Assembly (NCBI RefSeq): GCF_027409185.1 | Contig: NC_084469.1 | Location: 85,719,918-85,783,917, forward strand | Source: Cynocephalus volans | Taxonomy: Eukaryota; Chordata; Mammalia; Dermoptera; Cynocephalidae | Reading direction: 5' to 3' | DNA length: 64,000 nucleotides | Shown: positions 46,141-56,640 of the stretch, in pieces | How positions within the stretch are numbered: the first letter of the stretch is position 1 | Layout of the letters: each line of letters starts with the position of its first letter | The notes under the pieces: model-generated | The model's input: only the letters and a program-made list of their open reading frames with translations | What the model was told of the DNA's origin: nothing | Databases searched by the model: none | Translations under genes and position numbers: made by a program

Positions 46141-46245
46141 TTTCTAAGGAGGGAGGTATTTGAATGGAGAAGAAATGATTGATCTCTCCAATAAAATGAT
46201 AGGCATGCAAGCTGCAATCCAGGCAATATTTAAGATTCAGAAATA

Positions 46246-46327
46246 CAAAAGCATTTCAGAAAGTTCATGGAAAGATTCATATTATTTTTTAATTCTATTT
46301 TTCCACAATTTTTTTGAAGTACCCTCA
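46246..46327. mobile_element. mariner-type MITE, copy C (82 bp)
   Basis: Exactly 82 bp between TA at 46244-46245 and TA at 46328-46329. Core gaaagttcatggaaagattc matches copies A and B; the outer left end has drifted. Confidence 0.86.
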
Positions 46328-46670
46328 TATAGGTCACAGTCTCTAATCTGCAATTCAGAAGTCTGAAAGGCACTGAAAACAAAGTTATTTGCAATTTTGT
46401 AGCATATTCATTTTTTGATAAAAATTGACTGGAATTGATTTGAATGAGATATTCGTTCTCTTTTTAATATTTATATGTTTCATTGCAAGTGTTATATTTG
46501 CTAAAGGGGGTGTCCTATATACTTGTTATGTTGTATGTTCACTGTATTACTAAAAATATGAAGTTCTAAACTGAGAAAAACTTCTGCTCCTGAGGTTTTA
46601 CAGTAAGTGGTTATAAACCTGTACTTTAAAAGGACTTATTGCATGCTTATTATATATGGCAGATGAATAT

Positions 46671-46683
46671 TGGTGAGTAAAAT
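46671..46683 (+). repeat. target-site duplication, left, of composite element
   Basis: tggtgagtaaaat, matched by tggtgaataaaat at 48219-48231 (12 of 13). Confidence 0.78.
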
Positions 46684-48218
46684 TTTATTCATTTATTTAT
46701 TTTTAAAGTTTATTTATTAATATATATTTTTTTACATTCTATGATGTTACGGAGCAGTTTGGGGGGAGGGGGAAGGGGGAAGGAATTAGGGTGGGAGAAG
46801 GAGGAAGGGCAGGGTTGAGGATTGTGGCACCCCCCCCCCCCCCGCCATTCCTGCAGGGAAGACCAGGAGGCTTCTAGGGGTGGCTTGGTCATTGCTGGGC
46901 TGGGTGCAGATGTCAGGGGAGTGTGGCTGATGCCCTCAACCCCCACTGGCCCTGCTTGGGAGAGCCCGGGCACTTCTTCTGGCGGCTTGGTGGTCATCAC
47001 TGGACTGGTTGTGGGTGTGGGGGTGGGGTAGTGGCTGAGGTCCTTGGTCCCCCACTGCCCTGGCTCAGGAGCCTGGGGCGCTTCCTGCAGTGGTTTGGTG
47101 GTTGTTGCCGGGCTGGTTGCAGGTGTTGGGCATGGCTGAATCCCTTGGCCCCCACCCTCGGGACTGGTTGAGGGTGCTGGGGGGCATGGCTGAGCTCTCC
47201 AGCACCCCCACTGGCTTGGTAGTCCAGGGGACTTCTGGTCCTTCAAGGTTTTATAGGTGTTCTTTGGTGATGTGAGACCTTTACTAGTTAATATCAAACT
47301 TTGTCTCTGGTCTGTGGGTATTTTGTTTTTTCTTTCAGTTCCGTGTTGTATTATTTGCTGTTCCTATCACTTAAACTCTGCACTGGGACTAATTTATTGT
47401 CCTTTGCTTCTTTCTAAAATGGGGGAACTTACTGTGGGGATCAGTACTTGAGCTCTGTGGTTGAGCTAAATTGTTGCTTTGCTGTTGATTCCCTAGGAAA
47501 GGCTTTTTGTGTAGCTCAGGTTATAATGGTTGACTTTATAGATACTTCTGGGTCTTGTGAGATCTTGGTACACCTGGGTTGTATGAAAACTCTGGTCTGG
47601 GCCTCTTTTCAGCAAACTGCACCCCCTGCAGTTCTGTATTTCTGACCAGTTTCCACTGAGTGGTTCTGTGCTGATTGAGGGGCAGATCAGCTGTCCTTGC
47701 TGTGTCCTAGTGTTCCTGTGGTGGGTCTGTCTTCCCTACTGCCTGTGCTCCAAACACTTCCCATGGGACAGGCTGTGCTCCAGTCCCTTGCGATGACTCA
47801 CCAGCCTCTGAGTGGCTCCTTTTTTTCAGTTTTTGTAGCTCCTCACTCCTTAATGTGTCCATGGGAGCCCTGTTAGTAGTTTTGCTGGCCTGGGGGCCAC
47901 CAAGGCCCTGTTCTCCCCTGCCGCCTCCAAGCACTTTCGTCTGAAGGGCACAGCTGTGGCTTTTGCCAGTCCTGCTCTGTGTGCTCACCAGCTCCAGCCT
48001 TGTAGCGGCTGGGGCTTGAAATGGTCAAAGCAGTTCATTCTTTCTCTCATCGTGGCTTCTCCTGCCTTCATGCACTCTCTAGGTCTCTCTTCCTCTTCCC
48101 CTGATCCCTAGCGACCCCAGCTTGGTTGTTGTTGCTTTTTAATAGTTGTAAATTGGTTGATTTGTGGGAGAGAGTGATGCTGGGGACCATCTATTTCACC
48201 ATCTTGACTGGAAACCCC
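46684..48218 (-). mobile_element. L1-derived composite retroelement, complete, 1.5 kb, no ORF1/ORF2
   Basis: Read on the minus strand, it opens with ggggtttccagtcaagatgg and continues as L1-like 5' UTR (about 48218-47240). It then enters a GC-rich tandem array (47236-46881, about 3.5 degenerate units of 102-108 bp sharing ggcttggtggtcatcactgg-type wording) and a G16/polypyrimidine stretch near 46850-46760. It ends in an A-rich tail (aaataaataaatgaataaaa). The 13-bp flanking duplications mark it as a complete inserted unit with an intact head. The order (L1 5' UTR, tandem repeat, A-tail) lacks both L1 ORFs. Either an internally deleted L1 or a non-autonomous family. Confidence 0.68.
46881..47236. 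repeat. GC-rich tandem array, about 3.5 units of 102-108 bp
   Basis: Unit starts are near 46881, 46983 and 47091, with a partial unit from about 47170. Each has a tggcttggt-type start, a gctgg(g/t)tg core, 'cccccact' and a cttc(t/c)t end. Units are diverged from one another. Confidence 0.7.
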
Positions 48219-48231
48219 TGGTGAATAAAAT

Positions 48232-50831
48232 AGAAAGGCCCCTACCTCAGGGAGCATTCAACCAGTACAGTTAGAATTTCTTGGATACCTAATTCTAATA
48301 ATCCCAGAAACGAAATTTTCTATGTCAATGTGTTCATTCGTGGAAGTATCGCTGGGTGTATATGTTACCAGTCTTAAATATTTCCAATAGGAGAAGACTG
48401 TATATAATTAGAATGCTTACTTGGGATTATGAGTAATAAATACTGAAAGAAAAAAAAAGTCCTAATTTGTGGGTAAAACCAGCAAGAGAATGAGTTGTAC
48501 AACACCAAAGTACGTTAGACATAGTACAACATTCATGTTAAAAGAGACCAGATTTGAGTACTGACAGAATGCCTTAGAAGTCTATGTCAGAAAAAACTGG
48601 CTAAATGTAAAAGTAGGGATTAAGATGATCATTTTGATTTCGTCTTAGGTAAATGTTTAAATAAGAACATTTAAGGGTTTTAAGAAGTGGCTTCAGATAA
48701 TTAGACTTAGCTTTTGGTGGCAGTTTTGCTTTTCAGCATATTTAGAACTTAAATTTGTTTAAAGTTGAAATAGTTTATTTTTGTGATGGTTTTTATATGG
48801 TAACACTCAGTTTATTGTAGTTTATCATATTGCTTATTGCAGTTTTTTTCTGTTAGGAACCTGTAGTCAATTCCTCCCTTCTTTGCAAAGGGGTTTATTT
48901 AAAAGATTTGTAATTTTTGCTAATTTTGTTGAAAGTAACTTCTTGTATACTTTGATAATGACATTTATACATCTATTTAATTGGTTGGCTATTTATCTTT
49001 TAAGAAATTATTTTCAACCTTTAAGTAACTGTCAGATAGCCATGTGTGTCCAGTATCCATTGGCTTCAGCTCCCACTGATACTTTTTCCTTTTTGACCCA
49101 GCAGCTTTAAAATCAAAATTGTAAGCTTTGTCTTGAAGCTACAGTCTAGAAAGAGAAGCAAACCATATAAATTAAGATAGCTCTGATGAGTATAATTCCC
49201 TAATTGTTATTTTATACATTAACCCATACAGGAAGAATTGAAAATTGTAGTATAGTGAGAAAAATCTTAGAAATCAAAGCGTTTTTGAGAGAAGTATCAA
49301 AAATCTAGAAGCAAACTTACCTTTTTAGGCTTTCTATTCCACTCTAGTTTTAATGTGGCACAATATTTAACATGGAAAACTCATAGATTGATGCCCCCTT
49401 GTGGTCTAATACAAAAAAAAAATATATATATATATGTATATATATATATAACCCAAATAGAAATAAATAAGTACTAGAGAAATTATTGCATGTGAAATCA
49501 TTCATTCCTTCCTTTATAAAATAATTTTTGAAAAGCAACTTTTAAGGAAAAATAGCAAAGGAATTATTATTTCTGTTTTCTATATAATTTATTGACTAAA
49601 ATTTACTAAGTATTATCTTAACCTTTTGTAACAGAATGTGTGTATATGTTAGCTGGACACTGTTGTACAGAAAAATAGGTTGTTGGGAGGGCTGTCCATC
49701 ATTGTCATCCTAGACATGTAATTCCATTAGTTGTTATAAGTGTCTTACAAATATGATGAGATGTGGTAGTAATTATGAGGTTAGCCCATTACCTCCCCGT
49801 GCTCTCCCGTGAACACACACACACACACACAGAATACATACTAGTAAATGGTGTTTGGGAAATTTGTTGTTTATACTTAGTTTGATCTGAAAGGGCCAGG
49901 AGGTGTTTGAGGCATTGAAAGAAATAAGGATTTATATTAGTGAATTCAGTTAAAGCAAATAAAAGCTTATTTGCTTTTATTGGCATTATTGGGAAGGTCT
50001 TATTTTTATGAGAGTGTGGGATTGAGGAGGAAGTGGAGGAGAAATAGCAGCAGCAGTTAATTTTTTTTAAGAAAGAAAAACTGCAGAGGTAAGTAAATGG
50101 CTGCTTTTCTTTTGTTATCCAATAAGTCGCATGATGGTTAAAGCAGTCCAATACAGGGAGTATGGGCTTTGGGATTAGATAGACCTGGTTAGATAGTCGT
50201 GGTTTTGAAACTCATTACGTCACTTTACCAGTTCTTGGACAGTTGTATAATCTTGAGTAAATTGTATAATATTGGGGAAGTCTTAGAACAAAGATTTCCT
50301 CCTCTCCTTAAAAGGAGGTTAAAACCTGCCTCATTAAACCTTACCTGTTTGCAGCTTGATTTTCATCATATGAAGTCTTGGCATATACCACTCTTATTAC
50401 TCTTAGGTTAAGGACAGTTTTGAGTTGTAAAGAAAGTATACCACATGGTTTTATAGTTACTGGATTGTTGGTAAAGACTCTCGATGAAAGACTGTATCTT
50501 AAAAAGTGGTAAATAGTCTGATAGTTCCTTCTCTTTACTGTGGACTTATTGCTGTACTACTGCACTACACATGTACATATTTTATTTATAAATTGACTAC
50601 AAGTGTGGTCGTTATATTAAAGAATTTACTAGGTCAATTATTTTAATAGTTGAAGCCTAGTAACCAATTCTTTTTATAAAAATGATATAGTAAGATTTTT
50701 TTCTTTAAGAGTACTATTTGTATATTTTGGCAGGTTTATCTTAAAAACAAAATAAAACAACTCTTGTTCCTACATAGTTATTTTACTTTTGTAGAGGACA
50801 ACAAAATAATGAAATGTTTTTGTTTATTTTA
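48232..50831 (+). other. URI1 intron 1, mainly unique sequence
   Basis: AT-rich sequence with a TA microsatellite (49419-49450), an AC repeat (49814-49832), an 11-bp-arm hairpin (49952-49977), and a MIR-like relic at about 50120-50410. No exon seen. Confidence 0.5.
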
Positions 50832-50995
50832 TTTTTTTTTTAAAGATGATTTAAGGGGATCTTAACCCTTGACTTGGTGTTTGCAGCACCACGTTCTCCC
50901 AAGTGAACTAACCGGTCATCCCTATATAGGGATCTGAACCCGTGGCCTTGGTGTTATCAGCATCACACTTTCCCAAGTGAGCCATAGGCCGGCCC
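50832..50995 (-). mobile_element. tRNA-Ile-derived SINE, dimer
   Basis: Reverse orientation, two units joined at about 50917-50930 (accggtcatccctatatagg). The tail-side unit has lost a few bases (gatgatttaaggggat). B-box relics gatcttaaccctt and gatctgaacccgtgg are visible. Confidence 0.86.
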
Positions 50996-53537
50996 TTTGC
51001 TTTGTTTTTTGAGTGCTTGTAGAACCAGGCTCACGACCCTATGGTCACTTTATTGAATACATAAAGGCATTAATGTGAGTCCCCTTTCAGGAGAAATGAA
51101 GTCATTTGGAGTTATTTAACTTCACAGACAAATAAGAGGTTTCTTTTTTTTTTTTTTTTTTAACCCAGGTACATTCATCTTTGAATTACATGATTTTTCT
51201 CCCTTCTAAAATTTTCCTTGGCACCTAAGTATAGAAATTTACTAATTCTTCATTTTGAATAACTTGCTGTAAAAGAGAAGAAAACTAAAAAGACTTCTCA
51301 ATATAAATACAATTGCTTGGGCTAAAATGTTTTTGAACGTAGGTGGACCATAAGTCATATAAACAAAAATGACAGGTAGACATACCATCAGAAGGCTATT
51401 CCATGTATTTTCATATCTGCCTGTTTTACCTTTCCCCTTATTTCTTAAGATTTCCAAAATATCACTTCTCTAGCCTACATTTGGATAGTGCCTAACTAAA
51501 GTGTCTGATGTTTTCAACGCTACATGTAGCTTTAAATGTAAGGCAGTATTTTGGTAGTGAAAATTTCTCTTGTAAATTATGAAATGGGATTTTTGTTGTT
51601 GGTCTATCCTTGACTATCTGTTTCTAGGGAGACTGAGGAAGGAAAAAGGGCTGGGGAGTGGGAGAAAGTATGGTTAAAACAAAGTAGAGGGTAGACTGTG
51701 GGGGTGATGGCAAGAATGTGTGTCATTCTGTCAGTGACTTGTTTTTTAAACATAAAAATCATGTGCCAAATTTACATATTTACTAATTAAAAAGACTTCC
51801 TGGAAACGTTAAGTAGACTATCTTCTATAACCTTTAACACTGTCACTAATGGATATAGCCTAGAAAATTTCATCGAAGGTCCTTTAAATAATGTAAATTA
51901 TTATGAATATGTAACTAGTTAATATGCAGCTACTAAAGGATTATCATGTAGAGGTTAATGAACATTCTGCTCTTATGGTTTGCAGGGCTTTTCTTTTTGT
52001 GCTTTTGGCTCACTTCATGCTTGGAAACACATGCATTGGGATTGGAAAACATCCTGACTGTTTTTGGGTCTCATCTTTTAATGGGGTTGTTAAATAAGAA
52101 CTTTATAAAAAAGAATTTCATGAAGATTTTTTTCTCTTTTAATTTACATTTAATTCTATTTGTCTATTTTATAATTACTGCCAAATCAGAAACAGTGAAG
52201 TGGATTGATGTAGTTTTAGCTTGGCTCTTCCAGATGTAAAGTCAGTACTCTATTATATATTACCACTGTTATTAAGTGTTGCTATGTGATTGATACTTAC
52301 TGAGAGATCTTCATTCTAAAATGGACTTTTATGCTGAGTTAATGTGTAGTATGGTTCGGTATCTGATTACAGCATGTATTTTGGTGCAGGATTGCTGCCT
52401 TAGTATTTAAAATGTCCCAAAGGAGGACATTTATTTCAGGAATTAAATGTTATAATAGAGAAATTTAGTGACAGGTCTAAAAAAAAAAAATTATGTGACT
52501 TTTGGGTACAACATTGAGCACATAGGAGAGACGAGAGACAATGTTAGCATTTAGGATTGTGAACTAGAGCTGTGTGTTGCAAACCAGATAATACTGCTGT
52601 CTTTTTCACATGGTTTTGTATTAATAATTTTGGGTGTTATTCCTTAGTTTCTCTGTCTCTAAAGTGGTGCTATGGTTTTCTAGATTACTGTTTAAAATTT
52701 TTATTAATGGTGAATTTAAAAATAGATGATTAGTAATGTTTGAAAATAGTGTTAATTTAAAAATTGCCATTACAAATAATGTTATTTTTTAGTTGCATTT
52801 TTTTTATTGATTAGTGTTCTTATTTGCTTTCTGAGCATTTTGAGAATCTACTGAAATATGTGTAAGGAAAACAAATAACTTTTGTGCTTAATTTCATTGT
52901 TTTAGTATTATAAACATAGTCTAAACTGGCTATGTATGATGTGCTTAAAATTTTATCACAATTCATTGGGGAACAAATGGGCTGTTCAGAGCATCTCTCT
53001 ATCCCAAGTATTTCTTCTTGAAAATGTAGTAGGAAAATATCACTGAACTCATTTTTAATGCGTCAGAATAAAAATTACAGGTGAAAACATTTGGAGATAT
53101 ACTGACAAAATAAAATATTTTCACTACTGTCATTTTTTTTAACTGATGAAACATAGATATTACATTGGTTTCTTGTTATTTATAACATTTTGCGTATTCT
53201 ACAAAATATGTAATGTTGAAAACAGGTTTGTAGATTGTACAAAATATTAGCTATCTTATATCATATGTCACTTAATAGTTATGAAGTGGGTTTTGTACCA
53301 TAGTATGAATCGGAAAGCTGTAATTTGTTCAGCAGTTATCAGCCTGCATTAGGGGGTTATGATAAAGTGTGCTGCTTAAAAACTAACATTCACATCTCTG
53401 TGCAGTTGACAAATAAAAATGTATACTGAGATGCTATTAAATCTGTAAAGCTACTGTTCTAGTTTTCTGATACACTGATTTTGTAGCTCTGTGCATAGCC
53501 CTGTTTTTTCATGAGTAGTTATCTGTTTTCATGACAG
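50996..53537 (+). other. URI1 intron 1, 3' part
   Basis: AT-rich and apparently unique. Poly(T) at 51143-51162. It ends in the acceptor of exon 2 (tcatgacag). No other exon-like segment recognised. Confidence 0.5.
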
Positions 53538-53572
53538 GTGGTCACTAACTGCCAAGAGAAAATCCAGCATTG
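53538..53572 (+). CDS. URI1: URI1 exon 2 (35 nt, residues 36-47)
   Basis: This is a very short internal exon. A CAG acceptor ends at 53537 and a consensus donor GTGAGT starts at 53573. In phase 0 it reads VVTNCQEKIQH plus two bases of a Trp codon that exon 3 completes. This segment continues the N-terminal prefoldin-like helix and is nearly identical to human URI1 as I recall it. Because 35 is not a multiple of three, skipping it would shift the frame. The polypyrimidine tract before the acceptor is modest. It lies 25.6 kb downstream of exon 1 and is too short for open-reading-frame detection; splice borders and frame continuity support it. Confidence 0.9.
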
Positions 53573-56439
53573 GTGAGTGAAAGATGTTTTTATTACACTT
53601 CTGAAATACTGGTGGGTTTCATCTATTTGTATTTAAATAATGTGTGTACTGTTTGTTGTTTTTTTTGTTTGTTTTTTGTGACCAGTAATTGAATTCTTTT
53701 AGTAATCTCCATTTTGAATGCCTTTGACACTAATTTATATTGTCTTTCACCCTTTCCTGAATTACATAGTCCCTGATTTCCTGAAGTTGTGTCACCATTT
53801 GTGTTTATTCTAATTGCCTTTCTTGTCCTTTTTTTTAAAGTCAGAATAATATCATTATGAAGTAGAGACTGAGACATTTTTGAACCTAATTAATCATTGA
53901 GAGCTCTATTTTTGGAATATTTCTTATATTTGTAGTAGAAAAATAATTAGAATCAGTTGTTTTAAAATACTGATGAAAATAGGGCACAGATATATTTCCC
54001 AAAGTTTGCAAAATCTAATTTCCTACATTCCAGAGCCTGCTTTATGGGCTGCACTTTTTTTAGAGAGGAAGAAAGCATATCTGTTTTATTGTACTAATCT
54101 ATAGTTAATAGGACAATGCTTGGTAAATAACATACTTTCCTATGGCTTCTGAGAAAAACACTCAATTTAATGGTGAATAAAATCTTATATTGTGAGTTGT
54201 CATGAAGTATAGTTGTTGATCTTAGAGATATCAAATTACAATATATCCATGCTGTGTTTACGAAGATTTTACTGAGAGAACAACAGGAGCTGTCTTGATT
54301 ATTGTCTGCAGCGTTATTGCAAAATCATGGTAACTGCCCCTTTAGTGGTGAGATTAAACCTTCCGTTATACACCATCAAGCATATAATATTTTAAATTTA
54401 TTTTAAGAGGCTTTTTCTTCATGCCTGAGAGATCTCCAAGGAAATAATTTATAGTTAGTGTATATCAAATGTTTTTTGGTTTAAATGCACATAGGCTGCA
54501 AGCAGTGGATAAGAATGAAAATCGGTGCAATCTGTACACATCATCTTATTAAATTTTGACTATTGGCTTGCAGGAAATAATCTAAAACTAATAATATCCA
54601 CTTTATAAATGAAATTCAGAACTTTATTAATTTTCAATAACTGTATTGTTGTAGTTGCATCCACTGTTGGTGTAAATCTGTCAACATTTCCATGGAACAT
54701 TTTCTTTTCATTATATATTCAGTTCAGGTTAAAACTTGAAATGCAAGTCCTTGGCCAAAGAGTTTTTCCCCACTGCAAATTTGGCCAAAGTGGTCTATTT
54801 TACAAATAGTTCCCTGTGGAAGTTTTATTACTGTGGAGTTCTGTCTATTGGTTTTGGTAGGGACTTCAGGATATTTGAAAATGTTGTATTCACTCATAAC
54901 GGATACTAGTTTACACAAATATGTAAATAACAACTTGCTTCTGGTTCATTTTATAAGATCTTTCCCTATTAGGGAGTTCTTTAAGGATAAGGGGAATCAC
55001 CACAACTCCTCCTGTTGTGTTTCGAACAAAATAGACTCTAGTAAATGTTTGAATAAGTGAAGACCAAATATATAGTTTTTTGTTATATATAGCATTTTAG
55101 TTTATAAGTACTACCAGTGCACAAGTCTGGTGAGCAATGACAGACAGAATGTGCCATGTTTTACTTCAGGGCAGGTTCATGCAACCCTCAATTCCACTTT
55201 CCAATTTTCTGAAGCCCTCCAACTACAGAAGCTTAGCATATTTTCCTATACATATCTTAAAGTAATATGACTTGTAATTATCTACACATTAGAACATTAA
55301 TATTATTTTTTTCATGTTAAAACTTGTTTTTTCCTCTGAATCATTTCTGATATGCCTCAGGAAACAGACTTTTCTATTTGCTTTTTAATGAGGATATATA
55401 CATGATATCGTGATATTGCTAGAATCTAAATGGCCATTGAACTCATCAATTTATTATATTCAAAAATTGAAACCAAAGTGTCTCCATTCCTCTGAAAGCC
55501 AGGAAATTGCTATTTGGGAGCATAGTGGAATTATATTTTTACATTTTCTTAATTCCTCAAACAATGATTGAGTTTCTACCATATGCCAGTATTATGCTGC
55601 TGTTTGGAATCGAAACACCCTGCTGTGGAAAAATTCATAGTCGGACAGTAAGCAGGGAAATCACAGTAATTTTTTACGGGTTGTAGTATATGAAGCACGT
55701 ACAGAGTTCAGAGGCTGGAACCATTCTTAAGGGTGTCTCACATACTACTTTTAAAAGCATGTGCTTTTAATTTTTCTTTACCTCTTGGTGTGAGACTAGT
55801 CTAAAATACTATTTATGTAGCTAAGTTCCCTTTCTTTATGGGTACATACCAATATAATAAGAACAAAGTATATGATTTAAAAAATACATTCTTATGCTAA
55901 TGATGTTTATGCTTGTTTGTGCAATTCTAATGGGTTCTTTTATTTAAGGGATAAGCAATGTATATTCTAGGCTTCAGAAATAATCTGAATTTTTATTTTT
56001 TTTCGAATGTAGGACAGGAAGTAAAAATATTTGTAGAAAAGTAGGAATAAAAATGGTCTGGGACCAAAGAACTTGCACCAAAAAAATCTCTTCCAGAAAA
56101 TTCAAATCCCAGAACTTTGGTGAACTAAGACATTTATAGTATTTAATAGTTATTAATAGACACAAAGGAAATGTTTGAACCTAATAGGTGAGAATTTGTG
56201 CAACACTGTTTTAGAGCGAATAGTGGTTTTCAATTTAGTGAGGATTTTAAAAAATTTTTGAGTGAAATTTTTTCCCCTTAAAATCCTTTTTCTTACCTAT
56301 GGAAACAAGGTATTGTAAAATCCACACACTATTTTCTCATTAAAATGTAGGTATGCTTCCCACTGTTTGCTCCACTAGGGGCTGATTATTTTGTTTATGG
56401 ATTATTTGTAATTTTTTATCTTTTTAATTTTTCCTTAAA
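53573..56439 (+). other. URI1 intron 2, 5' part
   Basis: Starts with donor GTGAGT. AT-rich with no recognisable young repeats; the low repeat density contrasts with intron 1. No exon or RNA gene seen. Confidence 0.5.
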
Positions 56440-56640
56440 GAGCATGGAATTTTGTGTCACAGATCTACGTTTGAATACTGTCATTTACTAACTTTGTAAC
56501 CTTGGGCAATTATGGTAATTAGGATTCCCAGTTTTCTTGTAAAGTGATGATTTTATTTAACTCATAGGGTTGTAGTGCAGATCAAATGAGATGATGTCTG
56601 TAGAACACCCAGTCTGGCTCTCAATAACTATTAATAGAGT
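56440..56640 (-). mobile_element. MIR relic
   Basis: Wording tttgtaaccttgggcaatta, tcatagggttgtagtgcaga and tcaaatgagatgatg follows the MIR core. Strand call tentative. Confidence 0.6.

Noticed and set aside
46710..47297. 195-codon Pro-rich antisense frame
   Set aside because: It is a translation of the GC-rich tandem array of the composite element; repeat-driven, no family resemblance.
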